Below, piece by piece: positions 26,202 through 35,426 of a stretch of 64,000 nt of DNA. How positions within the stretch are numbered: position 1 is the first letter of the stretch; each line of letters starts with the position of its first letter. Both the position numbers and the translations under genes were made by a program. A model generated the notes under the pieces. The model had not been told where the DNA came from and did not search any database. It worked only from the letters and a program-made list of their open reading frames with translations. Origin of the DNA: Candidatus Schekmanbacteria bacterium (GTDB taxonomy: Bacteria > Schekmanbacteria > GWA2-38-11 > J061); NCBI GenBank assembly GCA_016219965.1, contig JACRJM010000007.1, forward strand, positions 186,001 to 250,000, given 5' to 3'.

Positions 26202-27131
26202 CTAATTTGCTGATTTGAAAATCTTCTCGAAAATTGGCGCAATGCCTGTTCTCGTGAGGATTGAAGTAATGCTCTCTTCTCCGATTGCCTTTTCTTTTAT
26301 AAACTGTATTGATTTTTCAAGCGCGCTGAAAAGCTCCGCCTCAGTTGCCACACGATATATCTCGTATCCTACCTTGTGGTGGCGTCCAAATGCGCCTCCC
26401 ACAGTCAATGCATATCCTCTTTTTTCTACACCGAGAGTCCCTGTGGGGCATACTTTAACGCAGGCTTCGCATATCTTGCACTTGCCGTAATCTATCTTAG
26501 GTTTCCCGTTTATCAGAAGAACAGCATTATCAGGGCATCTGTTCACGCAGGCATAACACTGGGAACATTCAACATCTGTGACTATCGGAATAGCTGTACC
26601 ATGAATCCCAAATTCCTTGTGTGCCGTACCTGTGCATGAGTTGGGGCAGGCAGAAATGGAAAATGATATTCTGTTATGAGGGAGTATCCTCTCGTCATCA
26701 TGAAGCATGTCAGCCACCATTTCTGAAACCTTCAATTCCTGGAGCCTTTTCTTCAATTTAGCGGCTAACTGCCTTACCTCGGCAATCTGTGATGTACAGC
26801 GGAAGTACTGAGCATGGCAAAGATCGATATCGAACATATCTATTTCCTTTGCCAGGATGTCGCGTGCTTCCTTTTCCATCTTCTCCATTAAATCTGCTTC
26901 GCCTTCTTTAATCCTCTTATCCCATTCTTTGAGCCTTGATTCTTCAGAAACAACGCCAAAATAAACTCTTTTTGTTGCCTCAATCTCCTTCATTGTTACT
27001 TTGCTGCTTTTGTTAAAGCGTGCTTTCTTTTCAGCAAACACCTTTGCCATTGCCTTCGCCATGTCTGACAAGGGCATTTTTATAAATGCCTGTTCCGCCT
27101 CTGGTTCCCACTGCATATTGCAATCCTCCAA
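26202..27131 (-). CDS. PCP_red / sirohaem-reductase-like / ferredoxin fusion A
   Basis: A 309-residue iron-sulfur protein. Residues 6-55 (QWEPEAEQAFIKMP...) fit the PCP_red domain, the C-terminal domain of the protochlorophyllide reductase BchB. A sirohaem-reductase-like half follows: C-x6-C in CHAQYFRC, then C-x3-C in ACPNSCTG followed by HKEFGIHG. Next is a 2x[4Fe-4S] ferredoxin with CSQCYACVNRCP and CKICEACVKVCP, and finally GYALTVGGAFGRHHKVG, as in AsrC/DsrA-type proteins. The first ferredoxin-like domain of true sulfite reductases is missing. A paralogue is at 56230-57141. Probably an electron-transfer or reductase subunit. Confidence 0.8.
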   Translation of the reverse strand: MEDCNMQWEPEAEQAFIKMPLSDMAKAMAKVFAEKKARFNKSSKVTMKEIEATKRVYFGVVSEESRLKEWDKRIKEGEADLMEKMEKEARDILAKEIDMFDIDLCHAQYFRCTSQIAEVRQLAAKLKKRLQELKVSEMVADMLHDDERILPHNRISFSISACPNSCTGTAHKEFGIHGTAIPIVTDVECSQCYACVNRCPDNAVLLINGKPKIDYGKCKICEACVKVCPTGTLGVEKRGYALTVGGAFGRHHKVGYEIYRVATEAELFSALEKSIQFIKEKAIGEESITSILTRTGIAPIFEKIFKSAN

Positions 27132-27232
27132 AAATTGTTAAAGTTGATAAAAAAATAGTCATTTTAAATAAAAATGCAAAGGGTTTTTTTTAGTTTGGCG
27201 CAAATGTAAAAGTTATGAACAGAGGAAAATTA

Positions 27233-27889
27233 TTAAAGAGCATGGTCAAGGAGCATAATCATGGGCCTCTTAGGAAGTGTTCCCTTTGTTATGGTTATCT
27301 CGCTTGTTGCCATGAGAGATATGTTTCTTTTCCGATCTACAAACTCATCAATGCGGGCAAGAGGGAAGCCGCACTTATCGGTCTTGTAATGCATAGGGAT
27401 TGTAATCCGGGGCAAAATTGATTGGATCACCTTGTCAGCTTCCTGGGAGTCGATCGTAAAAATACCGCCAATCGGTATTAGAAGAACATCAACAGGCTTT
27501 ATCTTTCCTGCCAGTTCTTCATCTATTTCATGTCCAAGGTCTCCAAGATGGCACACCGTAACATCATCAACCGTCATCTTGAATATGATAATTTTCCCGC
27601 GCTCAGCTCCGCCCTGTTTGTCATGGTGTGCTTCAATTCCCTCAATATTTATCCCATTAACAGAAAACTTGTCTGCACTGTCAATAAGCTTGAATTCTCC
27701 AGGGACTCCTTCCGAATGGCCGTGGTCTCTATGGTTATGAGAGCAAAGCACAGCATCAGCGGTATCGTTTATCGGATGATATCCAATCGCTCCGTCGTAA
27801 CCTCCGGCTTCGTAAGGATCAGTTATTATCTTTGTTCCGTTGTCACCGGTTATAAGAAATGATGAATGTCCATACCATTTTATTTTCAA
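27233..27889 (-). CDS. Metallo-beta-lactamase fold hydrolase (UPF0173-like)
   Basis: A 218-residue cytoplasmic hydrolase of the YtkL/UPF0173 group. Starts MKIKWYGHSSFLI as in the family. The zinc motif SHNHRDHGH (HxHxDH) is complete, with HLGDLGH and PMHYKT supplying the later His/Asp ligands. It lies 101 bases upstream of the PCP_red fusion on the same strand and could be co-transcribed with it. It diverges from the O-methyltransferase gene. The substrate is unknown for this group. Confidence 0.88.
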   Translation of the reverse strand: MKIKWYGHSSFLITGDNGTKIITDPYEAGGYDGAIGYHPINDTADAVLCSHNHRDHGHSEGVPGEFKLIDSADKFSVNGINIEGIEAHHDKQGGAERGKIIIFKMTVDDVTVCHLGDLGHEIDEELAGKIKPVDVLLIPIGGIFTIDSQEADKVIQSILPRITIPMHYKTDKCGFPLARIDEFVDRKRNISLMATSEITITKGTLPKRPMIMLLDHAL

Positions 27890-27983
27890 TCCATTCCTCC
27901 TTCAGATAAATCTGGCTGATAAATCCATTCTGTTCTATATATCTCTACTTGTAATCCTACATAGATTTTTTGATAATAGCAAT

Positions 27984-29033
27984 ATGACGAAGAAAAAAAG
28001 AGTTATTACTAATAATTTCATAAATTCTAAGGTCAGCAAGGACCCTATATGGGAAATGGCAATGGCTTTTCAGGTGAGCAAAGCCCTTTTCCTGGCAAAT
28101 AACCTTGATATATTCACGATTCTTTCCCGGAAACCGGACACCGCTGAAGCAACCGCAAAAAAGCTGAAACTTCAATCCAGACCTGTAGAGAGGCTTTTAA
28201 ACGCCATGTCAGCTTTCGGGCTGCTGAAGAAAAAAGACGGGAAATATTATAATACCGATATGTCTGAGACTTTTCTGGTCAAGGGAAGGCCTGAGTACTT
28301 CGGGAATTATCTCAATGCCATCAACGAGGTTTACCGCGCGTGGTCGGATTATGAAAAAGTCGTAGAAAACAACAGTTCAATCCCTCTTTTTCGCAAAGAT
28401 TATGCGGAAGGACAGGAGGTCATTCACAGGATGATGCTCGCACAGGAGGGATTCAGCTTCAGGCAGGCCGCCTATCTTCCGGAAGTATACGATTTTTCCG
28501 GGCACAGACTTCTTCTCGATGTCGGCGGAGGCACAGGAATCTTTTCTGTAATGGCAGTTAATGCTAACCCGAATCTCATGTCCATTATATTTGATGTGCC
28601 TCCCGTATGTGCCGTTGCCCGCGAACGGATAAAACTTTACAAGGCAGAGAAAAAGATCAAAATCATGGAAGGTAATTTCATCACAGACAATCTGCCGCAG
28701 GGTGCGGATGCGGCGTTACTCTCAACAATCCTTGATGCCTATGATGATAATGATTGCAGACATCTCATAAAAAAGGTATTTGATAGTTTAAAGCCAGGGG
28801 GCACCATTATCGCAAATGAGATGATGCTCAATAAAGAAGGGACTGGCCCGCTTTTTCCTGCGATTTTTTCCCTTGAACTCATGATTGAAAGAAACCGCGG
28901 CAACTCGAGAAAAATCGATGAAATAAAAGGGTGGATGAAAGACGCAGGATTTACGAAAATAAAATGCAGACCGCTTTGGCTAAAAGGAGAGACTTATCTT
29001 AACTGCTGGATTGTAACCGGAAAGAAACGATGA
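27984..29033 (+). CDS. Class I O-methyltransferase, HIOMT/BchU-like
   Basis: About 349 residues. The N-terminal winged-helix dimerisation domain (about 20-100, with ATAKKLKLQSRPVERLLNAM) precedes the SAM-binding domain with LLDVGGGTGIFS and a late LKPGGTIIANEM loop. This is the architecture of hydroxyindole O-methyltransferase, CrtF and BchU. The ATG at 27984 is preferred over an in-frame start at 27840, which would run into the divergent MBL gene. It overlaps the PHP gene by 4 bases. BchU-like enzymes methylate bacteriochlorophyllides, but this family is broad and the substrate is not inferable. Confidence 0.85.
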   Translation: MTKKKRVITNNFINSKVSKDPIWEMAMAFQVSKALFLANNLDIFTILSRKPDTAEATAKKLKLQSRPVERLLNAMSAFGLLKKKDGKYYNTDMSETFLVKGRPEYFGNYLNAINEVYRAWSDYEKVVENNSSIPLFRKDYAEGQEVIHRMMLAQEGFSFRQAAYLPEVYDFSGHRLLLDVGGGTGIFSVMAVNANPNLMSIIFDVPPVCAVARERIKLYKAEKKIKIMEGNFITDNLPQGADAALLSTILDAYDDNDCRHLIKKVFDSLKPGGTIIANEMMLNKEGTGPLFPAIFSLELMIERNRGNSRKIDEIKGWMKDAGFTKIKCRPLWLKGETYLNCWIVTGKKR

Positions 29034-29743
29034 AAGAAAAATATGCTCTAGACCTTCATGTTCATACAAGTAATTTCAGCCTCTGTAGCAGGCTTTCCCC
29101 ACATGCGCTTGTTGCAAGGGCGATGGAACTCCAACTTGACGGTATAGTCATTACCGAACATGGCAAGGTATGGTCAGGAACTCAGATTGAAGACCTTAAA
29201 GAAAGCACCGGAGCCGATGATCTGTTAATACTTTCAGGACAGGAAATACGCGCCATTAGCAATAAAGGAACGGAAGGGGATGTTCTCGTTTATGGAGTTG
29301 ATGAAAACCTTCCAGAGTATTTGTCCATAGAAGAGCTCCTTGCGATAGTGGAAAGCTCCGGAGGAGCTGCCGTTGCGGCCCACCCCAGAAGAAATATACT
29401 AAGCTTCGGGGAAGAGATATTTAATTATTCTTTTGACGGCATAGAGTCTTTAAACTCAAACTATGGATATAATGACATCATGTTGTCTCTAAATGACATG
29501 AAGAGGTTAGACTGTGCATTCACCGGCGGAAGCGATGCGCACACTGTGTCCAGAGTAGGCAATTATCTTACTTTTTTTGAGCAAGCCGTAGAAAGCATTG
29601 CAGACATCGTGTCAGCTATCAGGAACAAAAAATGCAGGCCTGCTTGCGGTATCATGAATGAAAGGGAAATGAAGGAACTTCTTCAGAAAAATAACATTGA
29701 AATGTTCTTACAGAATGACAACCTAAGGGAATGCACCGGGTGA
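29030..29743 (+). CDS. PHP domain metallophosphoesterase
   Basis: A 237-residue protein of the PHP superfamily. Metal motifs are visible in order: DLHVHTS near residue 8, TEHGK, HPRR and GSDAHT at the end of the domain. Length fits the stand-alone PHP-C/TrpH-like group that hydrolyses nucleotides or histidinol-phosphate-like substrates. It overlaps the methyltransferase gene by 4 bases and the M50 protease gene by 13. Confidence 0.85.
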   Translation: MKEKYALDLHVHTSNFSLCSRLSPHALVARAMELQLDGIVITEHGKVWSGTQIEDLKESTGADDLLILSGQEIRAISNKGTEGDVLVYGVDENLPEYLSIEELLAIVESSGGAAVAAHPRRNILSFGEEIFNYSFDGIESLNSNYGYNDIMLSLNDMKRLDCAFTGGSDAHTVSRVGNYLTFFEQAVESIADIVSAIRNKKCRPACGIMNEREMKELLQKNNIEMFLQNDNLRECTG

Positions 29744-30573
29744 CCAAGGGAAGATTACTTCATATATCTCTTTTCATTGCCACTGTATGTACTACCCTGT
29801 TCATGGGCTCATATTTTGAGGGGGGAGATCCGCTCAAACATTTTAATGATATACTAAGAGGCATCCCTTATTCATTCACGCTTCTTACCATACTGGGCGC
29901 CCATGAGTACGGTCATTACAGGATGTGCAGGCGCTACGGAGTTCCGGCAACCCTTCCATACTTCATTCCTGCACCGCCGCCGTTTATTCTGGGTACATTT
30001 GGCGCCGTAATAAAAATCAAGGCGCGTCTTCCTGACAGGAACGCACTCTTTGACGTCGGCTGCGCAGGCCCGCTTTCAGGGATTGCCGTAGCAATACCTG
30101 CCTGCATATACGGGATAGCGACTTCAGATATAACTCCACTAACCGGCAAGGAAGGAATAATATTAGGCGACTCACTCCTCTTTTCACTGATAAGCTTCAT
30201 GATAAAGGGACCTATACCGCAGGGGCATGACCTTGTTTTGAATTCCGTGGCATTCGCCGGCTGGTTCGGATTTCTTGTGACAGCTTTTAACCTCCTCCCC
30301 ATAGGACAGCTTGACGGGGGGCATATACTTTATTCTGTCATAGGCAACAAAGCCGAACAATACAGCAGGCTTCTCGTCTTTGTCCTTATACCAATGGGTT
30401 TTTTCTGGCCCGGATGGTTCTTCTGGGCAATATTGCTCTTTATAATGGGTTTTAAACATCCGCCCACAATATATGATTTTGTACCACTTGACTCAAAAAG
30501 GAGGCTTCTAAGCTTTCTCATACTTATAATATTCGTACTCACCTTCATCCCCGTGCCTATTGAGGTTAAATAG
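29731..30573 (+). CDS. M50 family site-2 intramembrane metalloprotease
   Basis: A 280-residue polytopic protein with about six transmembrane helices. The zinc motif HEYGHY (HExxH) lies in the first half and the third ligand motif QLDGGHIL (LDG) in the second half, as in S2P proteases. The PPPFILGTFGAVI stretch is typical of the plant-chloroplast/bacterial EGY1-like group. It overlaps the PHP gene by 13 bases and is 4 bases from the rhomboid gene, so two intramembrane proteases are made from one transcript. Confidence 0.88.
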   Translation: MHRVTKGRLLHISLFIATVCTTLFMGSYFEGGDPLKHFNDILRGIPYSFTLLTILGAHEYGHYRMCRRYGVPATLPYFIPAPPPFILGTFGAVIKIKARLPDRNALFDVGCAGPLSGIAVAIPACIYGIATSDITPLTGKEGIILGDSLLFSLISFMIKGPIPQGHDLVLNSVAFAGWFGFLVTAFNLLPIGQLDGGHILYSVIGNKAEQYSRLLVFVLIPMGFFWPGWFFWAILLFIMGFKHPPTIYDFVPLDSKRRLLSFLILIIFVLTFIPVPIEVK

Positions 30574-30576
30574 AGA

Positions 30577-31251
30577 TTGCTTATCCCTATTAAAGACGAC
30601 AATCCCACAACGACATTCCCTTTCATTACTATTCTTTTAATCGCTGCAAATGCGGCAGTTTTCTTTTATCAGATGTCGCTCGGAAAATATGTGGAAGTAT
30701 TCATATTCAAAGCAGCCCTCATCCCTCATGAATTTACTTTATCATTGAAGCCAAGCCTGTTCTACGGCCTTCCTTTAATAAAGAAATTCATAGCATCCAT
30801 GTTTCTCCACGGTGGGTTTGTGCACATCAGCGGCAACATGCTTTTCCTCTGGATATTCGGAAACAACGTGGAAGACACACTGGGACATATGCGGTTTCTT
30901 TTATTCTATCTTCTCTGCGGAATCATAGCCTCGTCGGTACACATATTCATGAACCCGAGCTCTACAGTCCCCATTATAGGAGCGAGCGGCGCTATAGCAG
31001 GGGTCCTTGGCGCATATTTTCTTCTCTTCCCGCGCGCAAGGGTCTGGGTGCTTTTTTTCTTCATCATCTTCATCAGGCTTATCCCTGTGCCTGCCGTGAT
31101 CGTCCTCGGCATGTGGTTTATACTACAGATTTTAAGCGCACCGGCAGGAGGCGATGTAGCATGGTATGCACATATTGGAGGCTTCATAACAGGGATGACG
31201 CTGATAATGGCATTCCAGAGAAGTAAAAGAAAGTACCGGAGATTTCTTTAA
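30577..31251 (+). CDS. Rhomboid family serine protease
   Basis: A 224-residue intramembrane protease starting at TTG 30577, 3 bases after the M50 stop. Six transmembrane helices. Active-site motifs: HGGFVHISGNMLFLWIFG (Asn before the catalytic helix), GASGAIAG with catalytic Ser, and HIGGFITG with catalytic His. Length and motifs match bacterial GlpG/YqgP-like rhomboids. Translation is probably coupled to the M50 gene. Confidence 0.92.
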   Translation: MLIPIKDDNPTTTFPFITILLIAANAAVFFYQMSLGKYVEVFIFKAALIPHEFTLSLKPSLFYGLPLIKKFIASMFLHGGFVHISGNMLFLWIFGNNVEDTLGHMRFLLFYLLCGIIASSVHIFMNPSSTVPIIGASGAIAGVLGAYFLLFPRARVWVLFFFIIFIRLIPVPAVIVLGMWFILQILSAPAGGDVAWYAHIGGFITGMTLIMAFQRSKRKYRRFL

Positions 31252-31275
31252 AAAAGATAATACCAAAAACGGTCG

Positions 31276-31956
31276 CTAATTAAGAAACGTCACAACTCCG
31301 GCAATAACAGCAATAGCACCTAAACCCATTCCCGTATATTGGGCAGCTCGTTTTCGTCCCTCCCATGTATCTGTACCATGGAATGGGAATTCAGTTGAAA
31401 AATCCTCATCATTGACTTTTATGGAAGAAAGCTGGATTGTTGCCATATGCTCTTCATTTAAACGGTATGGGAAAATTATATAAATATCTTTGGGACCTTC
31501 ACCGGTTATATTTATTTTTGATTTGGCAAGAATATCTCTGTCTACAACCTCATCTACACCTTGAATGGGCGAACTTTCTTTCTCTTCATACTCTGCAAGC
31601 ACAAGTGCCTTGATCCCGGCAGGGTCTATCTGGACAACATCATCATTCTTTTTCTCAACCACCAGCTTGAAGATTGTGTATTTCTCGCTCTTTAAAGTCT
31701 TCAGTTTCTGCGAAGCCGCTTTCGATGAGCCGGCAATCTTCGCTATATCATCTCTCAAATCTGCAATGTTTGACTTGTAAAGCTTAAATGCCACTGAGCC
31801 CTTTTTTACGGTTTCAAAGGCTTCAGTTGCCTGCCTTACATCCTGTTTTACAGGCGCAAGAGTCCTGTACTGGTAGCGGGGTGCACAGGCAAATAATATA
31901 CATGCCGCCAGACAGTTGATTGAAATAGTTAAAAAAACTCTTTTAGAACCGAACAT
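31276..31956 (-). CDS. Hypothetical lipoprotein
   Basis: A 226-residue lipoprotein with signal and lipobox (FACAP, Cys24). The mature part starts with a helical segment rich in Ala/Lys (about 40-110), followed by beta-rich sequence with a DIYIIFPYRLNEEHMATIQL segment. The C-terminal 20 residues (TGMGLGAIAVIAGVVTFLN) are hydrophobic and could be a second anchor. No family recognised. Convergent with the rhomboid gene. Confidence 0.65.
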   Translation of the reverse strand: MFGSKRVFLTISINCLAACILFACAPRYQYRTLAPVKQDVRQATEAFETVKKGSVAFKLYKSNIADLRDDIAKIAGSSKAASQKLKTLKSEKYTIFKLVVEKKNDDVVQIDPAGIKALVLAEYEEKESSPIQGVDEVVDRDILAKSKINITGEGPKDIYIIFPYRLNEEHMATIQLSSIKVNDEDFSTEFPFHGTDTWEGRKRAAQYTGMGLGAIAVIAGVVTFLN

Positions 31957-32091
31957 ATTCCTGTTATTATTTTAAATGCCGGAGTGCGATTCTATTTATA
32001 GAATACATTGTTCAAGGTCAAGATATATTGATATAACGTTATATTAATAAACGAGCAGGCATTAAATCCTGTTTTTTTTATTGGGAGATAT

Positions 32092-33084
32092 ATGAGCAGG
32101 GAAAGAAGATTCAGAAAACGTTTCACCATTTCCATGATAATGTCTGCCGGCGTGTTTGCAGTGCTCAGCATATACAGTGACCTTCCGGAGCTAAAAAAAT
32201 CGTTTCTTTCTTTCTCATGGAGATATCTTCCTCTTGTCACTGTCCTTGTATTTCTTAATTACGTCATACGTTTCTTTAAATGGGACCATTATTTAAAACT
32301 TCTCAACATAAAGCTCTCACGCAGTGAGAGCTTTTCCATATTCATGAGCGGAATGATTATGACCGTGACTCCGGGCAAATTCGGAGAAGTGTTGAAATCC
32401 TATCTTCTGAAAAAGATAAACCACACTTCCATATCAAAATCATCCCCCATAATCCTGGCAGAAAGGATAACCGACCTCCTTGCATTTTGTCTGCTAGCAG
32501 GCATAGGAAGCTATTCCCTCCACAAAGGCGAAAAGGTCATAACAGCAGGGCTTGTCGTGATAGGCCTGATAATTTTCATCATCGGAAGAAAGCCTACCTT
32601 TATAGCCATACTGAATTTCTTCAAGCGAATCCCTTTCGTTGCAAAACATTCCTCAAAGCTGGAAAGAGCATACGATAGTGCCGCGAATCTTCTGGCTTTG
32701 AAAAATATTCTTTTCCCCACAATAATCAGCATACCTTCATGGTTTTCCGAGTGCCTTGCATTTTATTTCATCCTTAGCGGGCTTGGCTGTGAAGTGACGC
32801 TTTTCAAGGCAACATTCATTTACTGCATATCAACAATAATCGGGGCATTGAGCATGCTGCCGGGAGGCCTGGGCGCCATGGAAACAAGCATGACAGGGAT
32901 GCTTATTCTCGCAGGGGTAAAAAAATCATCAGCAGTGGCTGGAACAATCCTCATAAGGTGTTTCACATTGTGGTTTGCCGTAATTACAGGAGCATTCTTC
33001 TTCTATCTGAACCACAAACGATTCGGAGACATCGACGACGCAATAGAGGAAAGTTCAAAATCTGAAACAGCAGAACAGGGTTAA
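32092..33084 (+). CDS. Lysylphosphatidylglycerol synthase/flippase-like membrane protein
   Basis: A 330-residue polytopic protein of the LPG_synthase_TM (UPF0104/AglD-like) family with about eight hydrophobic segments. Conserved motifs: TPGKFGEVLKSYLL, ILAERITDLLAF and LPGGLGAMETSM. The soluble acyltransferase part of MprF is absent, so it is the flippase-type half only. It likely moves a lipid or lipid-linked sugar; substrate unknown. Convergent overlap of 4 bases with the radical SAM gene. Confidence 0.85.
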   Translation: MSRERRFRKRFTISMIMSAGVFAVLSIYSDLPELKKSFLSFSWRYLPLVTVLVFLNYVIRFFKWDHYLKLLNIKLSRSESFSIFMSGMIMTVTPGKFGEVLKSYLLKKINHTSISKSSPIILAERITDLLAFCLLAGIGSYSLHKGEKVITAGLVVIGLIIFIIGRKPTFIAILNFFKRIPFVAKHSSKLERAYDSAANLLALKNILFPTIISIPSWFSECLAFYFILSGLGCEVTLFKATFIYCISTIIGALSMLPGGLGAMETSMTGMLILAGVKKSSAVAGTILIRCFTLWFAVITGAFFFYLNHKRFGDIDDAIEESSKSETAEQG

Positions 33085-34556
33085 GAACGGGAAGATTCTT
33101 TTTTCGTAAAAAAAGACCTGAAGAAAATAAAGAACATCTCTCTGAACATTATCTCGCCCCACGTAGAATATACAAATGGTCCTGTAAACACATAAAGCAT
33201 TTTGCTTAATTTCACCCATTTTTTCCTGATCACAAGGTCAAAGAGCGGACGCAGAAACGGAAATTTGTTATATGCAGGAGTAATGTTGCGTATAGTCTCG
33301 GAGAAATCCTTATTCTTTATATTAATGATAGACGAGCCGTGGGTAGAGCTTTTCCCTTCCCTTATGTTTTCCATTATTTCTTCATCTATGTAACCATTCT
33401 TAATCCCGAATTCACATGCCTCGGTTTCAGGATAGGGATAAAATATTGATGCATTTACTCCGTCACATCTGCTTTGTTTCAGGAAATTCAGTGTATCCTG
33501 CATATGGGAAATATCTTCTCCCACCATGCCATAGATGACATTCATGAAAAGTTTAATGCCGCTTCCTCTTATCATATTCACTGTTTCAAGGATCTTTTCT
33601 CTCGACACATTCTTCTTCATTATTTTGTTTCTCACATAGTCATTCCCTGAATCGAGCCCATAGATTACACACTCGCAGGATGCTTCTTTCATTATCTTAA
33701 CAACCTCCGGGGTAAGAGTTGACGGATGAACCTGGCAGAGAAATGGAACATTTACCTTTCTTTTGTATTCCTCGCAGAATTCCCCTACCCATTTGCTGTT
33801 AAGGGTAAAGATGTCGTCGGCAAAAAAAACTTTTCTTACCTTGTACTTCTTCTTGAAATAGACAAGCTCCTCCATGACATTCGCAATGCTCCTCCGGCGA
33901 AGGTGCTTTTCATCTATGCCATAGATTCTCTCCATCTGGTTGTTAAAGCAGAACGTGCACCTGTAAGGGCATCCCCTTCCTGTTATGACAGTGAGTATTC
34001 CTGCAAATGTATGATGGTAAAAAAGATCTCTGTCAGGAAATGGAATCGGGTCAAGGTCGGCGATTAAAGGCCTTAAGGGGTTCTTTATAATGACGCCGTC
34101 TTTTTTTAGCCATAAATTACGGACATTTGAAATGTCTTCCTTTCTCGCCATCCTGTCTATAAGCTCGGGGACTCCTTCTTCACCTTCCCCTATATAGACC
34201 ATATCAATGTCGGGGTGCTTCAATACATGTTCGGGAACGCTGGTCGGGTGAATACCTCCCGCGATGACAGGGATATCAAAATGCTTTTTGACAAGAGACG
34301 ATGTCTCCTTGACATAGGAATAAAGAGGAGTGACGCAGGAAAAGGCAAAGAGGTCAGGGTTTATCTCTTTTATTTTTGAGATTAACTTCCCTTCCTTCTT
34401 TTTTCCCTTGAGGGCTTTGATGTCATAAAAGCCCATGTAGCTGTCAAAACCAGTATCAAAGATAAGGCTGACCTCATGGCCAGCTTTCTTCAAAATGCTC
34501 GAAAGATACTGGATTCCGAGGTTTTCCTGTTCTTTGTAGAAAAAAAGTATTTTCAT
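33081..34556 (-). CDS. B12-binding radical SAM protein
   Basis: A 491-residue enzyme. N-terminal cobalamin-binding domain (about 1-130, with GGIHPTSVPEHV), then a radical SAM domain with the [4Fe-4S] motif CPYRCTFC (C-x3-C-x2-C) after TGRG and the GYG/GLDSG-type loop IYGLDSGND. The C-terminal segment is a mixed helical extension. It is in the BchE/HpnJ-like superfamily, whose members act on tetrapyrroles, hopanoids and other substrates. No clear operon partner; convergent with the flippase-like gene. Confidence 0.88.
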   Translation of the reverse strand: MKILFFYKEQENLGIQYLSSILKKAGHEVSLIFDTGFDSYMGFYDIKALKGKKKEGKLISKIKEINPDLFAFSCVTPLYSYVKETSSLVKKHFDIPVIAGGIHPTSVPEHVLKHPDIDMVYIGEGEEGVPELIDRMARKEDISNVRNLWLKKDGVIIKNPLRPLIADLDPIPFPDRDLFYHHTFAGILTVITGRGCPYRCTFCFNNQMERIYGIDEKHLRRRSIANVMEELVYFKKKYKVRKVFFADDIFTLNSKWVGEFCEEYKRKVNVPFLCQVHPSTLTPEVVKIMKEASCECVIYGLDSGNDYVRNKIMKKNVSREKILETVNMIRGSGIKLFMNVIYGMVGEDISHMQDTLNFLKQSRCDGVNASIFYPYPETEACEFGIKNGYIDEEIMENIREGKSSTHGSSIINIKNKDFSETIRNITPAYNKFPFLRPLFDLVIRKKWVKLSKMLYVFTGPFVYSTWGEIMFREMFFIFFRSFFTKKESSRS

Positions 34557-34628
34557 AAGGGCTTTCTTTATCGCCTTTGATATATAAAGCTTGATTTGAA
34601 CTTACTTTATTGCTCTCCTATTTTCAAG

Positions 34629-35300
34629 TTAAAGCATGAGAATCGCTGACATCCTGCCGGCACTCTTTCCGTCTCTTCTGTAAGAATAAAAAAGTTCTTC
34701 ATCACAGAAAGTACAATAATCTAAAACATCAATATTGCTCCGGCTTATTCCTTCCCTTTGAAGCTCTAAGGCAACGGCATCTCTAAGTGAAACAAAAAAC
34801 TTCTCATTCCTTTTTTCAACTACATCCAATCGCCCATCAAACTCCTGCTTAAACTTCAAAGCTACATCTTCGCCCACCTCATAACAACAACTCCCGATAG
34901 ATGGACCTACGGCAGCGAAAAGTTCAGATGCCTTGGCTCCTGAGATTTCCACTATCTTCCTGATTGTCTTCCCTGCAATGTTCTGTACAGTACCTTTCCA
35001 CCCTGAATGGATGACTGCTCCAACGCGGTTCAATCTATCTGTAACAATTACAGGAACACAATCGGCCGTCAATATTCCTATTGGGATTTTAGGCTCTCTG
35101 GTTATAACTGCATCTGCATCTTCTTTGGCGGTGTTTTGACCATCTGCAATAATTATCCTGTCCCCATGAACCTGTTTTGGGAACACTATATTACCAATGC
35201 CTGTTCCTGTCGTATCTCCATTCCGGGTTGAGAAACAGTGAAATGCCGGGCAGTTTTTTTCTAAAAGTTTCGATTTTATTAGCAGCGGCTTATTATTCAT
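34629..35300 (-). CDS. pgeF: Peptidoglycan-editing/purine nucleoside hydrolase family protein
   Basis: A 223-residue protein of the YfiH/PgeF (multicopper-oxidase-like, DUF152) family. All three zinc-site motifs are present: PKQVHG, LTADCVPV and VIHSGWKGT. GPSIGSCCYEVG follows. Length is normal. Members have been linked to removal of L-Ser from peptidoglycan precursors and to purine nucleoside phosphorolysis. Stand-alone gene. Confidence 0.9.
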   Translation of the reverse strand: MNNKPLLIKSKLLEKNCPAFHCFSTRNGDTTGTGIGNIVFPKQVHGDRIIIADGQNTAKEDADAVITREPKIPIGILTADCVPVIVTDRLNRVGAVIHSGWKGTVQNIAGKTIRKIVEISGAKASELFAAVGPSIGSCCYEVGEDVALKFKQEFDGRLDVVEKRNEKFFVSLRDAVALELQREGISRSNIDVLDYCTFCDEELFYSYRRDGKSAGRMSAILML

Positions 35301-35426
35301 GCTATTAACATATCAGAGATAGTTTAAAGCTATCAACAAATTTAAATTGAAAAAGAAAGTCTGTTGCATTTAATATTGTTTATATAAAAATATTATTATG
35401 TTTTAGCAAATTGGGAACAGCTGAAT

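Noticed and set aside
27840-27983. N-terminal extension of the O-methyltransferase
   Set aside because: It overlaps the divergent MBL hydrolase gene, is hydrophobic and unlike the family; the ATG at 27984 gives the normal length.
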